From assembly GCA_021159125.1 (NCBI GenBank), contig JAGGSL010000091.1, positions 1 to 26,840 of the forward strand: 26,840 nt of DNA, given 5' to 3'. Shown here in pieces: positions 8,901 to 14,767 of this stretch. Origin of the DNA: Thermoplasmata archaeon (lineage in GTDB: Archaea > Thermoplasmatota > E2 > UBA202 > DSCA01). The position numbers and the translations under genes are program-made. The notes under the pieces were generated by a model that had not been told where the DNA came from, made no database searches, and worked only from the letters and a program-made list of their open reading frames with translations. How positions within the stretch are numbered: the first letter of the stretch is position 1; each line of letters starts with the position of its first letter.

Positions 8901-9466
8901 GAAGGAAATTTGAGGAAGACGTTCATCGTCTCAAGGAGCAGCGCAGAAATTTAATCAAACTTGTCGAGGAAATAGAGAAGAAGAAAAAAGATGCCTTCTA
9001 TACGGTTTATGAAGCGGTGAAGGAGAACTTCGAGCTTATATATACCGAGCTTCTCGGGGGAGGAGAAGCAGAGCTTGTGTTAGAGAATAAGGAGAATCCT
9101 TTTGAAGGCGGGCTGATAATAAAAGCAAGGCCCAAGGGGAAGAGAATCATGCGTTTGAATGCTCTCTCGGGCGGGGAGAAGAGCATGGCATCTCTTGCTT
9201 TCATTTTCGCAATACAGGCATACGACCCGTCGCCTTTCTACATACTCGATGAGGTAGACATGTTTCTTGACGGGAAAAACGCCGAGAAAGTTGCGGATAT
9301 GATAAAAGAACGCTCAAGAAATACGCAGTTTATTGCCATATCCCTGAGGAGAGTTACTCTCAACAAAGCAGATCACATTTATGGGGTCACAATGCAGGAA
9401 GGCATATCAACCATAGTGGGAAATGTTAACTTATCCCAGGTTGAGGAAATTGTAGAGGTAAAATGA
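5951..9466 (+). CDS. smc: Chromosome partition/condensation protein SMC
   Basis: A full-length 1171-residue SMC ATPase. The N-terminus MYLREVQLENFKSFG is the canonical SMC opening; the alternative ATG at 5942 adds only MGP and sits directly on the GAGGG Shine-Dalgarno, so ATG 5951 is preferred. Walker A is GPNGSGKS (K37). Two long E/K/R-rich coiled coils flank a hinge at about residues 510-660, seen as IRGIHGSISELGEVDEKYRRA and GGVRLVTLDGEIIETSGAMIGG. The C-terminal head carries the ABC signature LSGGEK (about 1070) and Walker B/D-loop FYILDEVDMFLDG (about 1095). It acts with ScpA and ScpB, encoded directly downstream, in DNA loop formation and chromosome segregation. Its stop overlaps scpA as ATGA. 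Confidence 0.97.
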   Translation: MYLREVQLENFKSFGKKVRIPFLPGFTAITGPNGSGKSNISDAILFVLGPKSPKMIRAGRLTDLIYKGKKDVNYCKVSLVLEDENEEIVLTRKVKRAPLPDNPDNYYSYFYINNKAASLSDFVHILSSSNISANSIVQQGDVTAIVEMGDVPRRRILDDIAGVSEFDRDIEKSEKEKAEVEKNLEYIGIILKEIRSQLNKLKNERDGAIEYKKLDEELKKAKAMLSYKKRTEVEREIGEIEKQINSYQKERERLESEIKNLRDAYRKKQIELQNIEEKIAGLGGAEVEEIKEKTNAAREEMIKAKEKINYFTQEIVEGKEERKELEANLSRLKKEIKNYSKRIDELEKELTDKTKSIKSREAELEKIRQSITHSDKRAMDITRKLAEIKKRYEKERSALHELELKRDRLMQQVDSLGITISELEENKNTYEFELKDIKWQISEIGKSEREKRRGKERLEQELFQKKKEEAEISAALQKLDREVIHLQRELSRLKAKEDASSYTRATREILKARDEGKIRGIHGSISELGEVDEKYRRALGVAAGRRAEAIVVDNERVATECIKYLKKNDYGRTTFLPLNKMIVGKPRGKALMTVKENGSLGFALDLVKFDEIYRPAFWYVFGDTIVMENLEVARSAMGGVRLVTLDGEIIETSGAMIGGSMPKVTSFGDADKRMVGEIGKKLMDVTHQQELLSEKLIEVREQIAAVGKKLREFSDEVDDRIGRLEIRKKEFEGKLEVILKELGKKKEEHEKLQREIEQVGNEIQSKASLIEEMEKEREQAEARLKEISKKEVTSRIEELRREIDELKEKERNISSEIKTLSKEMEIVVEREKEVRGRIDEIERKEKEYSSEIKELQKIYSENKDKMEALMEVERSMLGKMKGLTKERDELYKESVEIENKIDSFSTKMETSLDLISRAKSRLPTLEQTLAEMMLETENYEFEGEEIPPIEELKARIKEIENRMERLQPVNMRALEEYERQDERRRKFEEDVHRLKEQRRNLIKLVEEIEKKKKDAFYTVYEAVKENFELIYTELLGGGEAELVLENKENPFEGGLIIKARPKGKRIMRLNALSGGEKSMASLAFIFAIQAYDPSPFYILDEVDMFLDGKNAEKVADMIKERSRNTQFIAISLRRVTLNKADHIYGVTMQEGISTIVGNVNLSQVEEIVEVK

Positions 9467-10296
9467 AGGAAGACATAATAAGCCACATACTCATGCACAG
9501 GGAAGATGCGACCCATAAGGAGAAAATAGAGAAATACATAGACATGGCTGGCAACAGCAGCATGTATTTGAAGAATCCTTTTGACAGGGCCATTGCGCTG
9601 ACATTTGACCTGGTGATGGAGGAACAGCTTGACCCGTGGGACATAGACCTCGTTTCCTTTTCAAGATTGTACCTTGAGAGGGTAAAAAATTCCGGCATGA
9701 TTGATTTAATCACCGCAGGAAGAATAGTATTAATGGCATGGAAAGTTCTGAAACTCCAGTCAGACCATGTTGTAAGCTCGCTTGAAGAGAAAGAGGAAGA
9801 AGAGGACGAATGGGGGGAGATACCCGACTGGTATATGGAAGATGACGGTTACTTCTATACAAGGGCTGTTATAGAAAACGGCCCTCCGCTGGAAGAAAAA
9901 GTCAGGAGAAAGGGCGAGAGAAAAGTCACCCTGATAGAGCTCATAAATGCCTTTGAAGAAGTCAGGGACGAGATAAAGATAAAAGAGAAGAGAAGGAAGC
10001 ACAGGGCGGAGGAGCAGGAGAAATTCAGGGACCAGGCAGGCAGGGCGGCAGGCGAAAACGCCCATCAGGAGAACATAGAAGAAGAAATAAAAATAATCCT
10101 CGGAAGGCTAAGCAAATTGAACGGAAGGGCAATGCCCATCACTGAAATATGCGATATCAAAAATAAAGAGGAGGTAGTCATGACAATTTCGTCTCTCCTG
10201 TTTCTTGCCAGGGAGGGCAAGATAACCATATGGCAGGATAACTTTCCTTACGGAATGATTTACATAAAGAAAGTTCATAACCATGAAAAGAAATAG
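9463..10296 (+). CDS. scpA: Segregation and condensation protein A (kleisin)
   Basis: The 277-residue protein has the ScpA signature DPWDIDLVSFSRLYLERV near residue 57 and a hydrophobic helix ending AWKVLKLQS, the N-terminal region that contacts the SMC neck. A charged linker (E/K/R-rich, about 105-210) leads to a C-terminal winged helix (about 210-277, KLNGRAMPITEICDIKNKEEVVMTI) that binds the SMC head. It bridges the two SMC heads as the kleisin subunit. Its ATG overlaps the smc stop by four bases and its own end overlaps scpB, so the three subunits are probably made together. Confidence 0.93.
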   Translation: MKEDIISHILMHREDATHKEKIEKYIDMAGNSSMYLKNPFDRAIALTFDLVMEEQLDPWDIDLVSFSRLYLERVKNSGMIDLITAGRIVLMAWKVLKLQSDHVVSSLEEKEEEEDEWGEIPDWYMEDDGYFYTRAVIENGPPLEEKVRRKGERKVTLIELINAFEEVRDEIKIKEKRRKHRAEEQEKFRDQAGRAAGENAHQENIEEEIKIILGRLSKLNGRAMPITEICDIKNKEEVVMTISSLLFLAREGKITIWQDNFPYGMIYIKKVHNHEKK

Positions 10297-10819
10297 TATG
10301 AGAATTGTGGAGGCAGCCCTGTTTTCTGCAGGACGCCCTGTGTCAGTTGAGGAGATATGCGATGCCACAAACCTCGGGAAAAAGGAAGTAACGAAAGCCA
10401 TATCATCTCTCATTGAGGAGTACAAATCAAGAGGGGAAAAAGGCGAAACACCTATTGAGGTTTCAAAGGCGGGTGAGAAATATGCAATGCAGCTTCGTGC
10501 CGAATATGCGGAATATGGAAAAAAGCTTTCGGGAATGGAAGTCCCGAAGAAGCTTCTGAAAACAGTATCGCTGATTGTATATTATCAGCCGGTCGCTCAA
10601 TCAGAGCTAAAAAATATGGTGGGGAGCGTTGTGTATGACCATGTAAAAGAACTTGAAGAACTTGGATTCATAAAGTCAAAGAAGCACGGCAGGACAAAAA
10701 TTTTGGAGGCAACTTCATATTTCTATGAATATTTCGGATTTGAAACAACAGATAGGGAAAAAATCAAAGAATATTTGAAAGAGAAAATAAAGAGAATAAA
10801 AGATAGAGCTAATTTATAG
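10283..10819 (+). CDS. scpB: Segregation and condensation protein B
   Basis: This 178-residue protein resembles ScpB (kite subunit): MRIVEAALFSAGRPVSVEEI at the N-terminus begins the first winged helix, and YYQPVAQSELKNMVGSVVYDHVKELEELGFI the second, followed by a basic tail. It is expected to dimerise and bind the ScpA linker. The ATG at 10283 overlaps scpA by 14 bp. A second in-frame ATG at 10298, just after the scpA stop, would start at MRIVEAALF and fits typical ScpB N-termini about as well. It ends 28 bp from the convergent rpl12. Confidence 0.88.
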   Translation: MKRNSMRIVEAALFSAGRPVSVEEICDATNLGKKEVTKAISSLIEEYKSRGEKGETPIEVSKAGEKYAMQLRAEYAEYGKKLSGMEVPKKLLKTVSLIVYYQPVAQSELKNMVGSVVYDHVKELEELGFIKSKKHGRTKILEATSYFYEYFGFETTDREKIKEYLKEKIKRIKDRANL

Positions 10820-10847
10820 CCCCATAGAAAAAGTGAGGCGGGCGCGA

Positions 10848-11159
10848 TTATCCGAACAGAGCACCCAGTCCTTCTGCGACTTCCTCTTCGCTTACTTCCT
10901 CTTCCTTCTCCTCTGCTTCTTCTTTCTTTTCTTCCTTCTCCTCTGTCTTTGCCGCTTCGGGTGCAGCTGCAGCAACCGGTGCAACAGCAGCCTTGGATAT
11001 AGCTTCCTCTATGTCGACATCCTCAAGAGATGACACCAGCACTTTTATTTTGGCATCGTCTACTTCTATGCCTGCTGCATCCAAGACCTTCTTCAGATTA
11101 TCTTCGTTTATCTCCTTTCCAGCAGAGTGGAGAAGCATTGCTCCATATACATATTCCAT
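10848..11159 (-). CDS. rpl12: Ribosomal protein L12 (P1, archaeal stalk)
   Basis: A 103-residue archaeal P1-type stalk protein. The N-terminal helical dimerisation domain (MEYVYGAMLLHSAGKEINEDNLKKV in sense) is followed by an Ala/Pro hinge (about 58-70), a dense Glu/Lys tail and the conserved C-terminal GLGALFG that recruits translation factors. Dimers sit on L10/P0. A GAGGAAGGTGAG Shine-Dalgarno region lies just upstream in the short gap after rpl10. It is last in the rpl1-rpl10-rpl12 operon. Confidence 0.97.
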   Translation of the reverse strand: MEYVYGAMLLHSAGKEINEDNLKKVLDAAGIEVDDAKIKVLVSSLEDVDIEEAISKAAVAPVAAAAPEAAKTEEKEEKKEEAEEKEEEVSEEEVAEGLGALFG

Positions 11160-11176
11160 CTATCTCACCTTCCTCA

Positions 11177-12016
11177 TCATTCAGCTTCGGTTTTTAACTC
11201 TTTTGCAAGAATTGTTACTTGCCGATGAGCGTTCCTTATAAGCTCCTCTATGGTCTCGCGAGTATACATCCCGCATTCCATGGCAAGGGCAAATGAATTG
11301 CGATAAGCCTTCTGAAGTAGCTGTGGCATAACTTCCTTTGTCGGGTAGCCTACCTCCACGGACAGCGCAAATGCGTTCTGTGCGGCTTTGCGGAAGTCAT
11401 TTGTTATTTCATCAATATCAATACCCAGCGTTTCAGGAGTGAACATAATTCCTTCTTCATATATGGCTTTTACATCCAGCCCCACTTCCAGAGGGTAAAT
11501 ATCCATTCTTGTGAGCATCTTCGCCACGTCGGGCGGTATGACCTCACCCTTTTTTACAAGCGTGACGGTCTTTTCAATCACAACGCCGCCTTCCCTTATT
11601 GCAGCAGGTATTCCGACCTTCTGGAACTCGCTGACAATCGGGCCTGGCTTGAAAGGCGTTTTTCCTTTCTCTATAACTATATCATCAGGTGCAATTTCGC
11701 CGCCCTTTGCGGGCACCTTCATCTTGGCTTTTTCAAGCTGTCTGAATATTTTGAAAGGATTCATGTTGGTCGCCAGCACGGCGGTCTCGCCTTCAATGTA
11801 ATCCGACAGTTTTGATAACTCGCTTCCCTCAAGAGCATGCTTTATCAGGCGGTTTTTTGAAACCCTCACGACAGCATTTTCCCTCAGGGTTTTCCTCATT
11901 TCATGCATCTGTGACGCAGGTATGCCTCTTATGCCGACTATACCTACAACCGGATAAGACGAAATTATTTCTTTAAGACCTTCAACTTCTTTTATTTTCC
12001 ACTCTGCCGGCATCAT
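11177..12016 (-). CDS. rpl10: Ribosomal protein L10 (P0), lacking the acidic tail
   Basis: The 279-residue protein matches archaeal P0: an rRNA-binding N-terminal domain (SSYPVVGIVGIRGIPASQMHEMRK, VSKNRLIKHAL), the inserted domain II (APDDIVIEKGKTPFKPGPIVSEF) and C-terminal spine helices (NAFALSVEVGYPT, NSFALAMECGMYTRET) that carry L12 dimers. It ends at AKELKTEAE. Archaeal P0 normally continues through an Ala/Glu-rich tail to a GLGALFG-like end, and that part is absent. Two ATGs in tandem (12016 and 12013) follow a GGTGAT Shine-Dalgarno; the second has better spacing. The start overlaps the rpl1 stop. Confidence 0.95.
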   Translation of the reverse strand: MMPAEWKIKEVEGLKEIISSYPVVGIVGIRGIPASQMHEMRKTLRENAVVRVSKNRLIKHALEGSELSKLSDYIEGETAVLATNMNPFKIFRQLEKAKMKVPAKGGEIAPDDIVIEKGKTPFKPGPIVSEFQKVGIPAAIREGGVVIEKTVTLVKKGEVIPPDVAKMLTRMDIYPLEVGLDVKAIYEEGIMFTPETLGIDIDEITNDFRKAAQNAFALSVEVGYPTKEVMPQLLQKAYRNSFALAMECGMYTRETIEELIRNAHRQVTILAKELKTEAE

Positions 12017-12657
12017 ATCACCCTGACGGGAGAACCCATGGTGGTTTTGACGTATGCCGATTTTATGTTCATACGTCCTCTCTCCAATTTTTCTTCAACA
12101 GATTTCAAAACCGTTTCAATATTCTCTGCTATCGCCTCGGCATCCATGTCCTCCTTGCCAACTATGCAGTGAAATGTTGTTTTGTCTTTTGAGCGAATCC
12201 TGATAGCATTCCTCAATTTTTCAACTTCTGCTGCGATATCTGCAGTTGGAGGAATGGGTCTCGGCATTTTTCCGCGGGGACCAAAAAATCTTCCCAGTGC
12301 CTTACCGACGGTGGGCATTAAAGGCGCTTCTGAAATAAAGAAGTCATAGTTCTCAGCTATGCTTTTAGCATTTTTTGTATCCTTCGCCAGCTCTTCTATA
12401 TCTTCAGGCTTAAAAACAGCATCTGCCACATCTTTTGCCTTAAGAGCCATTTCACCTGTTGCAAACACGCCTATCTTTGCTTTTTCTCCTCTCCCTCTTG
12501 GGAGGAATATCTCCTCGTCGATACGGTTTGCGGGGTTGTTCATGTCCACGTCTTTCAGATTTACCACTAGATCTACTGATTGCTTGAAGTTCCTTTTAGG
12601 ATTATGCTCTTCATCCAGTGCCTTTTTGACCGCTTCTACTATCTCCTGAGATGTCAT
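12013..12657 (-). CDS. rpl1: Ribosomal protein L1
   Basis: A 214-residue L1 of normal archaeal length. Conserved stretches include NFKQSVDLVVNLKDVD, IFLPRGRGEKAKIGVFA, the signature GKALGRFFGPRGKMP, and the C-terminal NIKSAYVKTTMGSPVRV. It binds 23S rRNA at the mobile L1 stalk near the E site. In some archaea L1 also represses its own operon mRNA; no obvious mimic of the rRNA site was visible near this start. It heads the operon rpl1-rpl10-rpl12, with L11 not adjacent in this window. Confidence 0.97.
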   Translation of the reverse strand: MTSQEIVEAVKKALDEEHNPKRNFKQSVDLVVNLKDVDMNNPANRIDEEIFLPRGRGEKAKIGVFATGEMALKAKDVADAVFKPEDIEELAKDTKNAKSIAENYDFFISEAPLMPTVGKALGRFFGPRGKMPRPIPPTADIAAEVEKLRNAIRIRSKDKTTFHCIVGKEDMDAEAIAENIETVLKSVEEKLERGRMNIKSAYVKTTMGSPVRVI

Positions 12658-12690
12658 ATCAATCGTGATGAAATCGGAATGTCGATGTGT

Positions 12691-12701
12691 TATATAAAAG
12701 T
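12691..12701 (-). promoter_or_regulatory. TATA box for the rpl1-rpl10-rpl12 operon
   Basis: Read on the minus strand this is ACTTTTATATA, identical to the smc TATA element. It lies 34 bases ahead of the rpl1 ATG, predicting a leader of roughly 10-15 nt. Confidence 0.6.
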
Positions 12702-12764
12702 TGTTTTTGAAATAGAGGTTCTGCCGCCTTTGTTGCTTTCTTGATGTATCTCGGCAAATTTAAA

Positions 12765-12773
12765 GTTTAAATA
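12765..12773 (+). promoter_or_regulatory. TATA box for tRNA-Trp and possibly the downstream cassette
   Basis: GTTTAAATA lies about 36 bases before the first base of the tRNA, a suitable position for initiation around 12795 and a short 5' leader for RNase P. No second promoter is evident between the tRNA and the gene at 12971. Confidence 0.5.
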
Positions 12774-12808
12774 ATGGAAGATATTACACTATTCACCATA
12801 GCCGTAAT

Positions 12809-12950
12809 GGGAGCATGGTGTAGTCAGGGATCATTGCGGGCTCCAGTTATGGGAATGAGTAAAAGAGGGTCATCTGATCCGTGATGATTAACTGGAGCGA
12901 TGACCCATAGAAGAGACCCGCCGATCTGGGTTCAAATCCCAGTGCTCCCA
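12809..12950 (+). tRNA. tRNA-Trp (CCA), intron-containing
   Basis: The acceptor stem GGGAGCA (12809-12815) pairs with TGCTCCC (12943-12949), with discriminator A at 12950 and no encoded CCA. The T arm is CTGGG-TTCAAAT-CCCAG (12926-12942). The anticodon stem is GCGGG (12836-12840) with CCCGC (12917-12921), and the anticodon CCA is at 12843-12845. A 69-nt intron splits the gene after G37 (12846). A BHB motif is visible: stem GCGGG/CCCGC, 3' bulge AGA, a 4-bp helix CTCC/GAAG with one C-A mismatch, 5' bulge AGT, then TATGGG/CCCATA. Cutting in the bulges at AG^T and AG^A yields loop CTCCAGA and a 73-nt tRNA. Confidence 0.95.
12847..12915 (+). ncRNA. tRNA-Trp intron with C/D-box guide features
   Basis: The intron contains a perfect box C' (GTGATGA, 12881-12887), a box D' (CTGA, 12874-12877), a degenerate box C (ATGAGTA, about 12855-12861) and a possible degenerate box D (ATGA, 12900-12903). 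Bases 12889-12897 are a 9-nt perfect complement of 12841-12849, the anticodon loop. The fifth base before the D box (12895) pairs with C34 (12843). The fifth base before D' (12869) can pair with position 39 (12917). Intron-guided 2'-O-methylation of positions 34 and 39 is established for haloarchaeal tRNA-Trp; function here is inferred from that parallel. Confidence 0.7.
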
Positions 12951-12970
12951 CTAATAAAAGGAGAGATAAA

Positions 12971-13162
12971 ATGAATGAAAAAATAAACGCAGGAGTGATA
13001 GTGTCCGTGCTTTCAATAGCAGCTGGTTTGATATTTTACATTGGCTGGAATGCAAAATATGGTGCATGGACTGATGTGGGGATTTATTCTATAACGGCTA
13101 TCCTTGTTGCTTTTGGCATAGGCGGATATTTGTTATCTACCGCCCCAAAAAAAGAGGGTTAA
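12971..13162 (+). CDS. Small two-TM membrane protein (first gene of cassette)
   Basis: A 63-residue protein with two hydrophobic helices (about 6-25 and 36-56) joined by a short loop (GWNAKYGAWTDVG), ending in a KKEG tail. A GGAGA Shine-Dalgarno (12960-12964) precedes the ATG. Only 20 bases separate it from the tRNA-Trp 3' end, and one base separates it from the next gene. I recognise no family. Its position at the head of a membrane-protein cassette suggests an accessory subunit. Confidence 0.75.
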   Translation: MNEKINAGVIVSVLSIAAGLIFYIGWNAKYGAWTDVGIYSITAILVAFGIGGYLLSTAPKKEG

Positions 13163-13163
13163 G

Positions 13164-13577
13164 ATGAAAGTTGAGCGAGTTGTGCCTGTGATAGCCATAA
13201 CGCTGCTTTTAGTTGGCACTTTCTCAACCATTTATGTGCAATCATACGGGGAAAAAGGCAGCTCAGATTATTTAAAAATAAACGGAAAGGAATTTCAGAT
13301 AAATGAGATTGTAAAGGCGTGCAGCGAGAAGGAGATAAAACCGGAGGCGGGCGGCATTTATAAAGGGGTGTTGCTGTCCGACATGATAAATTTTTCTGGA
13401 GTGGAAAATCCTTCGGGATATAAATACAAAATTATCGGGTCAGATGGATATTCAAAGACGGTTGGCTGGAATTCTGTTCAAAATGGCATATTTGTTTTGG
13501 AAAAAAGAGAGGTGGTATTTTCAGATTTGCCCAAACAGTTCTGGGTGAAGGATGTTATCGAAATAAAGGTGATTTAA
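13164..13577 (+). CDS. Membrane-anchored protein, sulfite-oxidase-fold-like domain
   Basis: The 137-residue protein has an N-terminal hydrophobic anchor or signal (about 6-25) and an exported domain. Residues about 60-137 (GGIYKGVLLSDMINFSGV, IIGSDGYSKTVGW, FWVKDVIEIKVI) resemble the second half of the oxidoreductase molybdopterin-binding (SUOX) fold, including the GVxLSDML and DGYS patterns. The domain is much shorter than a catalytic one. The usual cofactor-binding cysteine is not identifiable, and C53 is the only cysteine. It may therefore be a non-catalytic binding module. The fold is assigned by pattern only. It lies one base from each neighbour. Confidence 0.7.
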   Translation: MKVERVVPVIAITLLLVGTFSTIYVQSYGEKGSSDYLKINGKEFQINEIVKACSEKEIKPEAGGIYKGVLLSDMINFSGVENPSGYKYKIIGSDGYSKTVGWNSVQNGIFVLEKREVVFSDLPKQFWVKDVIEIKVI

Positions 13578-13578
13578 A

Positions 13579-14220
13579 ATGAAAGGAATGAGAATACTGG
13601 CAGGAATAGTGCTCTTTGGCTCTCTCTGGGGTTTAATGGAATGCGGTCTTGGAGACTATCTCCACAATCAAGGCATCTGGGCAGGAGCCATAATGACCGG
13701 CTTTGTGGGCTTCGGGCTGATGGCAATAAGCAGGAGAATTTATGGCATAAGGGGGATGCAGCTCGGTATGGGTTTGATTGCCGGGCTTCTCAAGTACATA
13801 CATCCTGTTGGCGGATGCATGCTTTGCTCTGCAATAGCAATAGCTTTCGAGGGCGCAATTTTCGAGATGATATGGTACAGCCCAAAGCTCAGCATGGATA
13901 AAATGAGTGCAATTATGAAAATAAGCATGGGCGTCATATCTGGCTATGTTATTTATTCCACGGGATATATAATTACTCAGATTCTGACCCCTATTGCGGC
14001 ATCTGCCCCGGTATATATGTCAGACATTGCTGCCGTGATACCCAAAATACTTTCGACTGCAACAATAGCAGGGCTTGCAGGAGGGCTGGCGCTTCCAGCA
14101 ATTCTTTCAATTCCAGGTGATTCTGCCAGCAGAATAGTAAATGCAAGAAAAGAAGTTTATTACCCTGCTGCATATGCTATCTCGTTACTCTGCTGGATAG
14201 GCATACTGATGCTTTCATGA
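13579..14220 (+). CDS. Polytopic membrane protein of unknown function
   Basis: A 213-residue protein with about six membrane helices: 5-25, 33-50, 60-75, 84-100, 112-135, and further ones at about 150-172 and 193-213. It opens with FGSLWGLMECGLGDYLH, a G-x-x-W-G-x-x-E pattern in the first helix, and has GGCMLCSA in the middle, with two cysteines that could bind a metal or be redox active. The overall look recalls integral transporter components, but no family is certain. Its stop overlaps the ATG of the NTPase gene (ATGA), suggesting that the two products work together. Confidence 0.75.
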   Translation: MKGMRILAGIVLFGSLWGLMECGLGDYLHNQGIWAGAIMTGFVGFGLMAISRRIYGIRGMQLGMGLIAGLLKYIHPVGGCMLCSAIAIAFEGAIFEMIWYSPKLSMDKMSAIMKISMGVISGYVIYSTGYIITQILTPIAASAPVYMSDIAAVIPKILSTATIAGLAGGLALPAILSIPGDSASRIVNARKEVYYPAAYAISLLCWIGILMLS

Positions 14221-14723
14221 GAAACTTTTTGCTTACAGGAAAAATAAACTCGGGGAAAAGCACATTAGTTTATGAAATGGCAAAAAGGGCAACTTTTTCA
14301 TGCGGCGGTATTGTTTCTCTGCCTGTATTTGATAACGGCACCAAAACAGGAATGGATGCTGTTGACATAATGAATGGAAAAACAAAAATACTGGCAAGAT
14401 TGAAAGGTCGCATTGATGGTATTGATGTCGGGAGATACACAATAAGCCAGGACGGTTTAAAGCATGGGGAAAATGCCATACGCAAAGCCATCGGAAATTG
14501 TGATATTGTTGTTATAGATGAATTCGGGCCGCTGGAAATGGAAGGCAGGGGCATGGCAAAAGTAGCCGAGGACGCCTTCAGAAGAGGTAATGCTTTTGTT
14601 GTTTTAAGAGAAGGACTGAAGGAAAGGTTTATGGAAAAGTACGGGCAGTACAATTTCAAAGTCATTGATTTTGACAGCATCTCAGCAGATGAGCTTGCAA
14701 AGATTTTGGAGAGAAAGCTCTGA
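14217..14723 (+). CDS. THEP1-type nucleoside-triphosphatase (DUF265 family)
   Basis: The 168-residue P-loop protein has Walker A GKINSGKST (K14) directly at the N-terminus and Walker B VVIDEFGPLEM (D101, E102). The ID-E-x-G-x-L/x-E arrangement and a length near 170 residues fit the THEP1/DUF265 NTPase family, whose members hydrolyse various NTPs in vitro and whose physiological role is poorly known. It is translationally coupled to the membrane protein before it, so it may power or regulate that protein. Fourth and last gene of the cassette. Confidence 0.85.
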   Translation: MRNFLLTGKINSGKSTLVYEMAKRATFSCGGIVSLPVFDNGTKTGMDAVDIMNGKTKILARLKGRIDGIDVGRYTISQDGLKHGENAIRKAIGNCDIVVIDEFGPLEMEGRGMAKVAEDAFRRGNAFVVLREGLKERFMEKYGQYNFKVIDFDSISADELAKILERKL

Positions 14724-14733
14724 CAATAATCGC

Positions 14734-14741
14734 AAATTATA
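14734..14741 (+). promoter_or_regulatory. Candidate TATA element for the HerA gene
   Basis: AAATTATA lies about 30 bases upstream of ATG 14768. No Shine-Dalgarno precedes that ATG, so a leaderless transcript is plausible. Confidence 0.35.
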
Positions 14742-14767
14742 ACTGTGGTGAATGTATTTACTTTTTA

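Noticed and set aside
6200..9000. Strong purine strand bias in the smc region
   Set aside because: It is explained by Glu/Lys/Arg codons of the SMC coiled coils and needs no further structure.
11160..11176. Frameshifted remnant of the missing L10 tail
   Set aside because: Only 17 bases lie between the rpl10 stop and the rpl12 ATG, and they form the rpl12 Shine-Dalgarno region. There is no space for a tail in another frame.
12600..12690. L1 autoregulatory binding site in the rpl1 leader
   Set aside because: The predicted leader is very short and I could not see an rRNA-like L1 site near the start. A downstream coding-region site cannot be excluded by eye.
12809..13162. Integration site at tRNA-Trp for a mobile element
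   Set aside because: No repeated tRNA 3' end, no integrase and no change of gene type to mobile functions was seen. The cassette downstream looks like ordinary operonic DNA.
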